Source: Nonomuraea sp. MG754425 (GTDB lineage Bacteria; Actinomycetota; Actinomycetes; Streptosporangiales; Streptosporangiaceae). Taken from it: 64,000 nt of DNA. Below the pieces are notes generated by a model that did not search any database, was not told the origin of the DNA, and saw nothing but the letters and a program-made list of their open reading frames with translations. This document shows positions 23,538 through 32,579 of this stretch, piece after piece. The translations under genes were made by a program, and so were the position numbers. Each line of letters opens with the position of its first letter. Positions within the stretch are counted from its first letter, which is position 1. The DNA is taken from positions 1 through 64,000 of the forward strand of contig NZ_SSXE01000018.1 in NCBI RefSeq assembly GCF_021699195.1, written 5' to 3'.

Positions 23538-25343
23538 TCATACGAGCGGCACGTAGGGGATGATCTCCGCGATCGCGGAGGCCCCGCCCATGCCGTAGTC
23601 CACGCGCAGCCGCACGTATCTGGCCATGACCCCGGTCATGTCGACATCGTTCGGCGCGGTCATGCGCGGCCACTCGACCCGCTTGACGTCCCTGAACGTC
23701 GTGCCGTCGTCGCTCACCTGCACCACGCCCTTCAGGACGGTGCCGTTCATGTCGTAGCTCAGTCTGGGCTGGAACCGGGTCGCGGACAGTTCCCGGACCC
23801 GCCCGAGGTCGACCGTGATGAAGTGGGGCTGGGGCACGGTCTCCGCGTCGTCGGACTGGTAGGAGGTCGTGACATCGCCATCGACCGCCCGGGCGGGGTC
23901 GCCGACACCGGGCTTGAAGGTGGTCGCCGTCGCGCTGAGCTCGGCCGGCGGGACCGGGGTGCCGGCCGGGGCGGCGGGCCAGACGCCGGGGGCGTCCTCG
24001 GGCTCCTCGCTGACGATCGGCCGGTCGGGGCCCCCTCCCAAGCCGCGGATCACCACATCGGTGACGACCGCGCTGTGGTCGGAGTAGAACGGATAGGTCT
24101 GGTCGAGGGCGTCGCCCTGGTGGCGGGGCAGACGGTGGTCGTCGATGCGCGAGCCGAGGACGCTGACGTCCTCGCCTCGGGTGAACACGTAGTCGGTGCG
24201 GGCGGGCGCGGAGCGGTAGCCGCTCAGCGAGCTCCAGGTGCGGCCGGGATAACGCCCGGCGTCGGCGTTGGCGTAGCGGAAGGTGTCGACGAAGCCGGCA
24301 TCAGTGAACATCTTGGTCAGCGGCCACGGCAACACCATGCCCGCGTGCCCGCGCGCGTTCTTGAACTGCTCGGTCCAGTCCAGGTGCGGCCAGGCGTTGA
24401 GGTCTCCGCCCATGAGCACGGGGGCGTCGTCATCGCCGATGAAGGAGGGCAGCGCCTTGTCCAGGATGGCCTTGCCCATGGCGACGCGACGGAAGCGGTC
24501 GTCGTCGAGGAGTTGCGCGTCGGTCTTCGTCCGGGACTGGCCGTAGAGGTTCTGCACGGCCGCCTCGTGGGTGTCCCAGTTGGCGGAGATCTCGTGCCAG
24601 GTCCACATGCTGAAGGCGTGTACGTGTCTGCCGTTGGGCAGGCCGAGCCGGGCGCCGCCGAGGTTGAACGAGGTGATGTCCGCATCGGCGTAGCGCGGGT
24701 AGACCTTCTCGACCTTGAGCTTGGTGTACAGCCACAGGTTGTCGCCGTTGACGCTGTAGTCGGCCGGCTGGGTGAGCTGCACACCGGAGAACCGCTTGCC
24801 CGCCGGCCGGCCGGCGTTCAGGCCGTCCAGGATCTTCTTCCCCGACCCGTACCCCTCGACCACGAACAGGACGTCGGGATCGACCTCGTTGAGGTACTCG
24901 ATCATCTGCCTGAGATTCTCGCCCGTCTTCTCCTGGCCGTTGATCGTGCCGCCGACGAAGAGGTTCCACGCCATCAGCCGCAGTTGCGTGCCCGCACTGG
25001 TTTCCGGCATGCGGGTGATGAAGACGTCGACCGTCACCTTCTGCTCGGGCAGCACGAAGGGACGGCTGCGCGCGTTCGCGGTACGGCTGTAGAAGGTGTC
25101 TCGCGCCCAGACCTGGTCGCCGCTTCTGACGGTGGTGGTGATCTCCTCCACGAGGCCCGGACGCGGATTGCCTTCCACGACCACCGTGCAGGTGCTGCCG
25201 GGACGGTCGCCGTCGCAGTCGAGATGGTACGGCCAGGGCCCGGGGGGCCCGGACGGATCGACGGGATCGGCGGCCGCCGGTGCCGGGGTCAGCAGTCCGG
25301 CCAGGGCCAGGGCGATGGCGAGGGAAGGGAGTGATCTGCGCAT
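23538..25343 (-). CDS. secreted endonuclease/exonuclease/phosphatase-fold protein with discoidin-like domain
   Basis: This 601-residue protein has a signal peptide (MRRSLPSLAIALALAGLLTP, cleaved near residue 25). The EEP-fold region spans about residues 120-410: LRLMAWNLFVGG (first Asn), VDPDVLFVVEGYGSG (metal Glu), VLMGGDLNAWPHLDWT (Asp/Asn pair) and YPFYSDHSAVVTDVV (Ser-Asp-His). These are the catalytic motifs of DNase I/phosphatase-type enzymes. The last 150 residues resemble an F5/8 type C domain (ARAVDGDVTTSYQSDD, FITVDLGRVRELSA), which often binds glycans. It acts outside the cell; the phosphodiester or phosphomonoester substrate is not determinable. Confidence 0.85.
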   Translation of the reverse strand: MRRSLPSLAIALALAGLLTPAPAAADPVDPSGPPGPWPYHLDCDGDRPGSTCTVVVEGNPRPGLVEEITTTVRSGDQVWARDTFYSRTANARSRPFVLPEQKVTVDVFITRMPETSAGTQLRLMAWNLFVGGTINGQEKTGENLRQMIEYLNEVDPDVLFVVEGYGSGKKILDGLNAGRPAGKRFSGVQLTQPADYSVNGDNLWLYTKLKVEKVYPRYADADITSFNLGGARLGLPNGRHVHAFSMWTWHEISANWDTHEAAVQNLYGQSRTKTDAQLLDDDRFRRVAMGKAILDKALPSFIGDDDAPVLMGGDLNAWPHLDWTEQFKNARGHAGMVLPWPLTKMFTDAGFVDTFRYANADAGRYPGRTWSSLSGYRSAPARTDYVFTRGEDVSVLGSRIDDHRLPRHQGDALDQTYPFYSDHSAVVTDVVIRGLGGGPDRPIVSEEPEDAPGVWPAAPAGTPVPPAELSATATTFKPGVGDPARAVDGDVTTSYQSDDAETVPQPHFITVDLGRVRELSATRFQPRLSYDMNGTVLKGVVQVSDDGTTFRDVKRVEWPRMTAPNDVDMTGVMARYVRLRVDYGMGGASAIAEIIPYVPLV

Positions 25344-25397
25344 GCGCGTGTCCTTCGGGGAGGGGGGTGTGCGTTTTCCGGAAGAGAAGAAGGGTCG

Positions 25398-26564
25398 TCA
25401 GGCGAGCCGCTGGGGCGCGGCGGGACGGGAGATCGAGCCGTCGGGTGAGAAGAAGTGCTCGTCCACGTGTTCCAGCGCCAGGCAGGCCGCGCCGAGGGCG
25501 ACGCATTCCTCGCCGAGCGCCGAGGGCCGGATCTCGGGGACGCGCAGGCAGTGGGGTTCGAGGGCCCGGTGCAGTGCGGGCAGCAGGACGTCGGCGGAGC
25601 GGGAGAAGCCGCCACCGAGGACGACCAGTTCGGGATCCAGGGTCAGGACCATGGCGGCGGTGCCGAGCGCGAGATGGTGGGCGTAGGTGCTGACGGCCGC
25701 CAGGGCGTCAGGGTCGCCGGCACGGGCGGCGGTGAAGACGAGCCCGGCGGCGTCCTCGGCCGGGACCCCCCGGGCGGCGGTTGAACCTTCCAGGTGCGCG
25801 GCCATGGTGCGCCAGCCGGTCATCTCCATGAGGCCGACCTCGCCGGTGGCACCGCTGCAGCCGTGATGCAGGCGGCCGTTGAGGATGAGCGCGGCACCGG
25901 GCCGCCGTCCGGCGTGCAGGTAGACGAGGTCGTGGACGCCCGCGGCCACGCCCAGTCGTTGCTCGGCGAGGGCTGCGAGCTTGCTGTCGTTCTCGACGGT
26001 GATGGGGCAGGACAGCCGCTGTCCGAGATGGCCGATGAGGTCGACCCCCGGCCAGTCGGGGAGGTCGTTGACCCGGGTGATCAGTCCCTCCCTGTTGACG
26101 ACGCCGATGCTGCCGACGGCGACGCCCCACAGGTCGGAGGCGTTCAGGCCGGAGGCGGCGAGCGCGGCGTCGACGGCCCGCCACATGGCCTCGAGCCGCT
26201 CGGCCCGGGTGGTACGCCCGTCCACGGCGACCCGCCCGCTGGAGACGGTCCGGCCGGCCAGGTCGGTGATGGCGGCGAGGACCTTGTGGACTCCTATGTC
26301 GATGCCCAGCACGTGCCCGGCATCGGCGCGGAAGCGGTAGCGCTTGGCGGGCCGGCCCATGCCGCCCGGTGTGGGCTCGACTTCGCCGATCCAGCCGCGT
26401 TCGTGCAGATCGGTGATGACGTCGATGACGGAGTTCCGCGACAGCCGGGTCCGCGCGGCCAGTTCGGTGAGCGTCAGCGGATCGGCTGACTCACGCAGGG
26501 CGCGCAGGCTGCTGAGCGAGTTGAGCTGACGCAGCCGCTGAAGGTCCCCACCGCTGACCTGCAC
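25398..26564 (-). CDS. ROK-family transcriptional regulator
   Basis: GTG 26564 with GAAGGGAATGAG upstream gives 388 residues; a TTG at 26597 would add 11. An N-terminal winged helix (about residues 15-75, LTELAARTRLSRNSVIDVIT) precedes a ROK sugar-kinase-like domain with VLGIDIGVHKVLAAITDLAG and GVAVGSIGVVN. The usual ROK zinc motif CxCGxxGCxE is absent: the corresponding stretch is CSGATGEVGLMEMTGWRTMA. It is divergent from the Gfo/Idh-GH20-ABC operon and is probably its repressor, responding to an amino sugar. The zinc-site loss may affect inducer binding. Confidence 0.85.
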   Translation of the reverse strand: MQVSGGDLQRLRQLNSLSSLRALRESADPLTLTELAARTRLSRNSVIDVITDLHERGWIGEVEPTPGGMGRPAKRYRFRADAGHVLGIDIGVHKVLAAITDLAGRTVSSGRVAVDGRTTRAERLEAMWRAVDAALAASGLNASDLWGVAVGSIGVVNREGLITRVNDLPDWPGVDLIGHLGQRLSCPITVENDSKLAALAEQRLGVAAGVHDLVYLHAGRRPGAALILNGRLHHGCSGATGEVGLMEMTGWRTMAAHLEGSTAARGVPAEDAAGLVFTAARAGDPDALAAVSTYAHHLALGTAAMVLTLDPELVVLGGGFSRSADVLLPALHRALEPHCLRVPEIRPSALGEECVALGAACLALEHVDEHFFSPDGSISRPAAPQRLA

Positions 26565-26652
26565 AGGCTCATTCCCTTCAGTAATGGCGGTCTCCAAATT
26601 ATGTCCGCCCGCAATGGGCGTCCACTTGCCGAATCATCCAGGAGGAGAGGTC

Positions 26653-26682
26653 TTGACGGCAAGATCTGGTCGAGACTATCTA
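26653..26682 (+). promoter_or_regulatory. probable sigma-70 promoter of the GH20/ABC operon
   Basis: TTGACG (26653-26658) and TATCTA (26677-26682) are separated by 18 bp, close to the housekeeping consensus. They lie 34 bp before the ATG at 26716. A single transcript from here would cover the five genes to 32520. Confidence 0.5.
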
Positions 26683-26715
26683 TGGACTCCGCAATAAATG
26701 GGGGAGGGCGCGGCA

Positions 26716-27960
26716 ATGACAGTGACCGTAGCGGTCGTCGGGGCGGGAGCCCGCGGCCAGATCTACGCCAGGGCGGCCGCCGCCGACGGCCGGGCGCGGA
26801 TCGTCGCCGTGGCGGATCCCGACCCGGCCAGGCGGGCCAGGCTGGCCGGCGAGCACGGCGTGCCGGAGCAGGCGTGCTTCGCGGACTGGGCCGAGCTGGC
26901 CGCCGTCCCGAGGCTGGCCGACGCCGTGGTCATCGCCACCCAGGACCGGTTGCACGTCGAGCCGGCCGTGGCCTTCGCGGGGCTGGGCTACGCCATCCTG
27001 CTGGAGAAGCCCATGGCGCCCACCGAGCCGGAGGCACGCAGGGTCGTCGAGGCCGTCCAGCGGGCCGGAGTGGTCTTCGCCGTGGGGCACGTCCTGCGCT
27101 ACACGGCCTACACCAGGGCGTTCAAGCAGCTCGTGGGCAGCGGCCGGTTGGGCACGATCTCCAGCGTCCAGCACCTGGAACCGGTGGGCTGGTGGCACAT
27201 GGCCCACTCCTTCGTCCGCGGCCACTGGCGCAACGCGAGCGAGTCCGGGCCCATGTTGCTGACCAAGTCCTGCCACGACATCGACTGGCTGCTCCATCTC
27301 ATCGGAGACCGGCCGGTCGGCGTGTCCTCCTTCGGCTCGCTGACCCACTTCCGGCCGGAGAACCGGCCGCCGGGGGCGAGCGGGCGCTGCGTGAGCTGCG
27401 CGGTCGAGCCCACCTGCCCGTACTCCGCCCGGCGCCTCTACCTGGACTGTCTCGGCGACCCCGGCCGCGAGTTCTGGCCGCTCGGCGCGGTGACCTCCGA
27501 CGCCACAGCGGCCGGCGTCACCCGCGCCTTGGCGGACGGCCCGTACGGCCGCTGCGTCTACGACTGCGACAACGACGTGGTGGACCAGCAGGTGGTGCTG
27601 ATGGAGTTCGCGCGGGGCGCGACCGCGTCGTTCACGATGACCGCCTTCACCCCGCTGGAACACCGCAAGACCAGGATCTTCGGCACGCACGGCTTCGCAG
27701 AGGGAGATGGCCGGGACATCAGGGTCGTCGACTTCGTGACCGGCGCCGAGGAGAGGATCGACACCGGGACGCGCGCCGGCGCGTCGCTGACCGACGGCCA
27801 CGGCGGCGGCGACACGGGCCTCATCACGGCCTTCATCGACGCCGTGGCCGCGGGCGACCAGGCGCCGCTCGGAGCCGGCGCGACTGACGCGCTGGCCGGG
27901 CACCTCGTCGTGTGGGCCGCCGAGCGCGCCCGCCGGACCCGGACGGTGCAGGCCCTGTGA
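26716..27960 (+). CDS. Gfo/Idh/MocA-family oxidoreductase
   Basis: ATG 26716 with GGGGAGGG upstream is preferred to the in-frame ATG at 26698, giving 414 residues. The Rossmann signature VAVVGAGARGQIYARAA is at residues 5-21. ILLEKPMAPTEPEA carries the EKP motif, and KSCHDIDWLLH carries the conserved His/Asp of the C-terminal domain. RCVSCAVEPTCPYSARR forms a CxxC-x5-C cluster typical of one subgroup. Such enzymes oxidise or epimerise sugars with NAD(P). It is first in the operon and overlaps the next gene by four bases (GTGA), implying coupled translation and action on the imported or released sugar. Confidence 0.88.
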   Translation: MTVTVAVVGAGARGQIYARAAAADGRARIVAVADPDPARRARLAGEHGVPEQACFADWAELAAVPRLADAVVIATQDRLHVEPAVAFAGLGYAILLEKPMAPTEPEARRVVEAVQRAGVVFAVGHVLRYTAYTRAFKQLVGSGRLGTISSVQHLEPVGWWHMAHSFVRGHWRNASESGPMLLTKSCHDIDWLLHLIGDRPVGVSSFGSLTHFRPENRPPGASGRCVSCAVEPTCPYSARRLYLDCLGDPGREFWPLGAVTSDATAAGVTRALADGPYGRCVYDCDNDVVDQQVVLMEFARGATASFTMTAFTPLEHRKTRIFGTHGFAEGDGRDIRVVDFVTGAEERIDTGTRAGASLTDGHGGGDTGLITAFIDAVAAGDQAPLGAGATDALAGHLVVWAAERARRTRTVQAL

Positions 27961-29561
27961 CGACGATCCCGGCGCCCGCCCGCCGCACCCCGGCGGAGGG
28001 GCGCTTCACCTTCACCGCCACGACCCCGCTGACCGCCGACCCGGCGCTGGCCAGGGCGGCGACCTGGTTGCGCGAGAGCCTCACCCCCGCCACCGGCCTG
28101 CCGCTGCCCGACGGCCCCGGCGGGGTCGAGCTCCGGCCGGCCGACGGGCTCGGGCCGGAGGAGTACCGGCTCACGGTCACAGGGGAGTCGGTGCTGATCG
28201 AGGCCGCGACCCCGACCGGCGCCTTCTACGGGGCGCAGACGCTGCGCCAGCTCCTCGACCCGGCCGCGTTCCGCAGCGGCCGCGTCGCGGACAGGACGTG
28301 GAGCGTCCCCGCCGTCGTGATCGCCGACGCGCCCCGGTACGGCTGGCGTGGCTGCCTCATCGACGTGGCCCGCCATTTCCTGCCCAAGAACGACCTGCTG
28401 CGGTACATCGACCTGCTGGCCATGCACAAGCTCAACGTCCTGCACCTGCACCTGACCGACGACCAGGGCTGGCGGCTGCAGATCAGGAAGTATCCGAAGC
28501 TGACCGAGGTCGGCGCCTGGCGGCGCGAGTCGCCGCTGGGCGCCGGGCGCCCGCGCCGCTTCGACGGGCGTCCGCACGGCGGCTACTACAGCCAGGACGA
28601 CATCAGGGAGATCGTCTCCTACGCCGCCGACCGGTTCATCACCATCGTCCCGGAGATCGACCTGCCCGGTCACACGCAGGCCGCCATCGCCGCCTACCCG
28701 GAGCTCGGCAATCTCGACACCCCGCTGGACGTACGTACGCAATGGGGCGTCGGCGAGAACGTGGTCAACGTCGCCGACGGAACCATCGCCTTTTTCACCG
28801 ACGTTCTCGAAGAGGTTCTGGAGCTCTTTCCCGGCCCGTACGTCTGCGTCGGCGGCGACGAGACCCCCAAGACCCAGTGGAACGAGAGCGTCCCCGCCAA
28901 GGAACGCATCCGCGAGCTCGGCCTGCGTGACGCCGACGAGCTGCAGACCTGGTTCATGAGGCACTTCACCGACTTCCTGCTCGCCAGGGGGCGCAAGCCG
29001 CTCGGCTGGGACGAGCTCATGGAGGGCGGCCTGCCGCCGGGGGTCACCGTGGCCTCCTGGCGCGGGGCCAGGTGCACGGCGCTGGCCGCGCGGAGCGGCC
29101 ATGACGTGGTCGTCTCGCCCTTCGCCGAGACCTACCTGGACTTCCGCCAGGCCGAGGGCGCGCAGGAGCCGGTGCCGATCGGCAGCGTGACGTCCCTGAG
29201 CGCCGTGTACGCCTTCGACCCGATCCCCGGCGGCCTGACCGGGCAGGAGCGGGGCCGGATCCTCGGCGCCCAGGCGGCGTTGTGGACCGAGCACATCGAC
29301 TCGCCCCGGCTCCTCGACTACATGGCCTTCCCCCGCCTGGCCGCTTTCGCCGAGGCGGTGTGGAGCGACGAGCGCGACTTCGCGGACTTCCTCGTCCGGC
29401 TCGCCGTACACGAGAAGCGACTCGACGCGTTGGGCGTGGAATATCGCCCGGCCGCCGGACCGCACCCCTGGCAGCAACGCCCCGACTCCCCAGGTCACCC
29501 CCTGACCAGGGCGGAGATCGACGGCAAGCTCGCCGCCTGGACCGCGAACCTGCGGTTCTGA
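27957..29561 (+). CDS. GH20 beta-N-acetylhexosaminidase
   Basis: GTG 27957 overlaps the previous TGA (GTGA) and gives 534 residues. An N-terminal GH20b-like alpha/beta domain (residues 1-125) precedes the TIM barrel. Visible motifs are HLHLTDDQGWRLQIRKYPKL, EIDLPGHTQAA, the catalytic Asp301-Glu302 in VCVGGDETPK, LGWDELMEGG and LWTEHI. GH20 enzymes release terminal GlcNAc or GalNAc by substrate-assisted catalysis. There is no signal peptide, so it probably acts on oligosaccharides after import by the permeases encoded downstream. The cluster suggests an amino-sugar oligomer such as chitobiose. Confidence 0.92.
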   Translation: MTTIPAPARRTPAEGRFTFTATTPLTADPALARAATWLRESLTPATGLPLPDGPGGVELRPADGLGPEEYRLTVTGESVLIEAATPTGAFYGAQTLRQLLDPAAFRSGRVADRTWSVPAVVIADAPRYGWRGCLIDVARHFLPKNDLLRYIDLLAMHKLNVLHLHLTDDQGWRLQIRKYPKLTEVGAWRRESPLGAGRPRRFDGRPHGGYYSQDDIREIVSYAADRFITIVPEIDLPGHTQAAIAAYPELGNLDTPLDVRTQWGVGENVVNVADGTIAFFTDVLEEVLELFPGPYVCVGGDETPKTQWNESVPAKERIRELGLRDADELQTWFMRHFTDFLLARGRKPLGWDELMEGGLPPGVTVASWRGARCTALAARSGHDVVVSPFAETYLDFRQAEGAQEPVPIGSVTSLSAVYAFDPIPGGLTGQERGRILGAQAALWTEHIDSPRLLDYMAFPRLAAFAEAVWSDERDFADFLVRLAVHEKRLDALGVEYRPAAGPHPWQQRPDSPGHPLTRAEIDGKLAAWTANLRF

Positions 29562-29585
29562 GCCACCCCCCACCTGGAGAAACCC

Positions 29586-30830
29586 GTGCGTTTTCGCCTC
29601 CCCCTGGCCGGGCTGCTCGGCCTTGCCGTCCTGGCCGCCGGCTGCGGCTCGTCCGGTGAGCCCGCTGCCGACGGCAAGGTCACCATCAGCTACGCCATCT
29701 GGGACAAGAACGACCAGCCCAGCGCCGAGAAGATCATCGCCGCCTTCCAGCAGGCCAACCCGGCGGTCACGGTCAAGCTGGAGATCACCCCATGGGACCA
29801 GTACTGGACCAAGCTCCAGACCGCCGCGTCCGGCGGCGCCGCTCCCGACGTCTTCTGGATGAACAGCCTCAACGTCGGCATGTACGCCGAAGGCGGCATC
29901 ATCGCCCCGCTCGACGAGTCGAAGGCGGAGGGCCTGCCCGAGGCGGTCGTCGACGGCTACCGCCACGACGGCAAGCTGTACGCCCTGCCGCACAACGTGA
30001 GCATCCCGGCGCTCTGGTACGACAAGAAGATCTTCGACGCCGCCGGAGTGAAGTATCCCACCGCGGACTGGACCTGGGACGACGTCAAGGCCGCCGCCGA
30101 GAAGCTGACCGACCCGGCCAAGAAGCAGTTCGGCATCCTCGCCCCGATGTGGGACCAGGGCGGTTTCTACAACACGATGATCCAGGCGGGCGGCCACGTG
30201 CTCTCGCCCGACCGCAAGAAGAGCGGCTTCGACGACCCCGCCTCCATCCAGGGCCTGGAGTTCTGGACCGGCCTGATCAAGGACCGGGTCGCGCCCGTCG
30301 CGCAGGTCTACACCGACACCGACCCCATCCAGCTCTTCCAGTCCGGCAAGTACGGCATGTACTACGGCGGCGTCTGGTTCGCCTCCACCTACTGGGCCAA
30401 CCCCGAGATCCGCGAGCGGATCGACGTGGCCCCGCTGCCCAAGGGGCCCGCGCGGGAGGCCGTCATCCTGCTCGGCCTGGCCAACGCCGTCTCGGCCAAG
30501 AGCGAACACCCGCAGGAGTCGGCGGCCTTCGCCGAGTTCGTCTCCTCCGAACCGGCGCAGAAGATCCTCAGCGCCAGCGGCGGCGGCGCCCTGTCAGCCC
30601 GCCCCGGCACGCAGGACGGCTGGTTCGAGGCTTTCCCCTCCTGGCACCTGAAGGAGACCTACGACGCCTCGATGCCGCACGGCGTGCCGTACCCGGCGAC
30701 GCTGAACACCGCGCAGTGGCAGGACGTGCAGAACAAGCTGCTCGCCGAGGCCTGGGCGGGCAGGCGGCCGGTGGCCGACGTCGCCAAGGAGATCGCCGCG
30801 CAGATGAACGAGATCCTGGCCAAGGAGTAA
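29586..30830 (+). CDS. sugar ABC transporter substrate-binding lipoprotein
   Basis: GTG 29586 gives 414 residues. The lipoprotein signal peptide ends LAAGCGSS (lipobox Cys near residue 20). The rest is a type 1 extracellular solute-binding protein: VTISYAIWDKNDQPSAEKII, AAPDVFWMNSLNVGMYAE, YALPHNVSIPALWYDKKIFD and GKYGMYYGGVWFASTYW. It captures a sugar outside the membrane and delivers it to the permeases encoded immediately downstream (3-bp gap). The GH20 and ROK neighbours suggest an N-acetylhexosamine-containing oligosaccharide. Confidence 0.9.
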   Translation: MRFRLPLAGLLGLAVLAAGCGSSGEPAADGKVTISYAIWDKNDQPSAEKIIAAFQQANPAVTVKLEITPWDQYWTKLQTAASGGAAPDVFWMNSLNVGMYAEGGIIAPLDESKAEGLPEAVVDGYRHDGKLYALPHNVSIPALWYDKKIFDAAGVKYPTADWTWDDVKAAAEKLTDPAKKQFGILAPMWDQGGFYNTMIQAGGHVLSPDRKKSGFDDPASIQGLEFWTGLIKDRVAPVAQVYTDTDPIQLFQSGKYGMYYGGVWFASTYWANPEIRERIDVAPLPKGPAREAVILLGLANAVSAKSEHPQESAAFAEFVSSEPAQKILSASGGGALSARPGTQDGWFEAFPSWHLKETYDASMPHGVPYPATLNTAQWQDVQNKLLAEAWAGRRPVADVAKEIAAQMNEILAKE

Positions 30831-30833
30831 CGG

Positions 30834-31712
30834 ATGCTCTCCAAGCGCGAGTGGGCGTGGGGGTACCTGCTCATCGCCCCGATGGCGCTGGGCCTGGCCG
30901 TCTTCTACCTGTGGCCGATCGCCCAGACCCTGTATCTCAGCTTCACCGAGTCGGGTGTCTTCGGCGGCTACACCTGGGTGGGGACGGCCAACTTCACCGA
31001 GTTGCTCGGTGATGAGGAGGTGCTCGGCGCGCTCGGCAACACCCTGCTCTACGCCGTGCTCGTCATGGCCGGGGTGCCGCTGTCCATCGTCGTCGCGGCG
31101 CTGCTGAACGTGCCGGGGCTGCGCGGCCTGAGCGTCTACCGGACCCTGTACTTCCTGCCGGTCGTCACCATGCCCGCCGCGGTGGGCCTGACCTGGCGCT
31201 ATCTGTTCAACGGCGACTTCGGCGCGATCAACTACCTGCTGGGCGAGGTGGGGATCGACGGGCCGTACTGGGTGGGCGATCCCGACTTCGCCATCTACGC
31301 GATCGCGATCGTCGGCATCTGGAGCACGATCGGCTACAACGCCGTGCTGCTCCTGGCCGGGCTTCAAGGCATCCCGCGCCCCTACTACGAGGCGGCCTCG
31401 ATCGACGGCGCGGGGCGGCTGCGGCAGTTCTTCCGCATCACGCTCCCGCTGCTCACGCCGACCACGTTCTTTGTCGTCGTGATCACGATGATCAACGCGT
31501 TGCAGGTCTTCGACCTGGTCTACCTCATGGTCGATCTGAAGGGCCCGGCGCTGAGCGGCAGTCGCACGATCGTCTACCTCTTCTTCGAGAAGGGCTTCGT
31601 GCAGAACCAGCGCGGGCTCGCCGCGGCGATCGCCGTCCTGCTGCTCGGGCTGATCCTCGTGCTGACCGCGATCCAGTTCAGGCTGCAGAAGAAGTGGGTG
31701 CACTATGAATAG
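30834..31712 (+). CDS. sugar ABC transporter permease (MalF type)
   Basis: The protein has 292 residues and six membrane helices. The cytoplasmic EAA loop is EAASIDGAGRLRQFFRITLP, the contact site for the ATPase. It begins 3 bp after the binding protein and overlaps the next permease by 8 bp, so the three are translated together. It forms half of the membrane pore of a CUT1-type importer. No ATPase gene lies in the operon; a shared MsiK-like ATPase elsewhere is likely by analogy with Streptomyces. Confidence 0.9.
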   Translation: MLSKREWAWGYLLIAPMALGLAVFYLWPIAQTLYLSFTESGVFGGYTWVGTANFTELLGDEEVLGALGNTLLYAVLVMAGVPLSIVVAALLNVPGLRGLSVYRTLYFLPVVTMPAAVGLTWRYLFNGDFGAINYLLGEVGIDGPYWVGDPDFAIYAIAIVGIWSTIGYNAVLLLAGLQGIPRPYYEAASIDGAGRLRQFFRITLPLLTPTTFFVVVITMINALQVFDLVYLMVDLKGPALSGSRTIVYLFFEKGFVQNQRGLAAAIAVLLLGLILVLTAIQFRLQKKWVHYE

Positions 31713-32520
31713 GCCCAGGACGTGGCCGGCCCACGTGCTGCTGACCGTGGGCGCGCTGGTGATGCTCGCGCCCTTCGCCTGGCAGGTGGTGGTCTCGCTG
31801 CAGACCCTCCCCGACTCGCTGCGCCTGCCGCCCAAGTTCACGCCCTCCTGGCAGTGGTCGAACTTCGGCGACGTCTTCCGCTCCGTGCCACTGGCCAGGC
31901 AGTTCCTCAACACCGTCGTGGTCGCCGCAGTCGTCACCGCCGGGCAGTTGCTGCTGTGCTCACTGGCCGCCTACGCCTTCGCCCGGCTGCGCTTTCCCGG
32001 CCGGGGCGCTGTCTTCCTGCTCTTCCTGGCCGTGCTCATGGTTCCCGGTGAGCTGTTCATCATTCCGCGCTACGAGATCATGCAGGGGCTCGGCTGGCTC
32101 AACACGCTGCAGGCGCTGATCGCGCCGGGCGTCTTCGGGGCCTTCGGCACGTTCCTGCTCCGGCAGTTCTTCCGCACCCTGCCCAGGGAACTCGACGAGG
32201 CCGCGCGCCTCGACGGGGCCAACCCGCTGCAGATCTACTGGCACATCATGCTGCCGCTGGTCAGGCCCGGTCTGCTGGCGCTGGGACTGCTGACCGTCAT
32301 GTGGTCGTGGAGCAGCCTGCTCTGGCCGCTGGTGGTCAACACCGATCCCGAGATGATGACGTTGTCCGCCGGTCTCGCCTCGCTGCGCGGGCAGTTCCAG
32401 ACCAACTTCCCGATCCTGTTCGCCGGGTCGGTCGTGGCCTCACTGCCCGTGATCGCGCTCTTCGTGGTCCTGCAACGGCATCTCATCGCCGGCATCACCT
32501 TCACCGGCTCGAAGGGCTGA
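31705..32520 (+). CDS. sugar ABC transporter permease (MalG type)
   Basis: The protein has 271 residues and six predicted helices. The EAA loop is DEAARLDGANPLQIYWHIML, followed by PLVRPGLLALGLLTVMWSW. It overlaps the first permease by 8 bp and ends the operon, converging with a LysR gene (60-bp gap). With the preceding gene it forms the heterodimeric channel of a CUT1 importer. Confidence 0.9.
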   Translation: MNRPRTWPAHVLLTVGALVMLAPFAWQVVVSLQTLPDSLRLPPKFTPSWQWSNFGDVFRSVPLARQFLNTVVVAAVVTAGQLLLCSLAAYAFARLRFPGRGAVFLLFLAVLMVPGELFIIPRYEIMQGLGWLNTLQALIAPGVFGAFGTFLLRQFFRTLPRELDEAARLDGANPLQIYWHIMLPLVRPGLLALGLLTVMWSWSSLLWPLVVNTDPEMMTLSAGLASLRGQFQTNFPILFAGSVVASLPVIALFVVLQRHLIAGITFTGSKG

Positions 32521-32579
32521 CCCGTGCGTCCCGCGCTGAGGACGCCGAGCGTCAGGCCGCGTACGCGGTCCGGTCCCTG

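Noticed and set aside
27558-30509. Long minus-strand open frame across the Gfo/Idh, GH20 and binding-protein genes
   Set aside because: Crosses three well-supported genes in antisense, with Gly/Arg/Val low-complexity text and no family.
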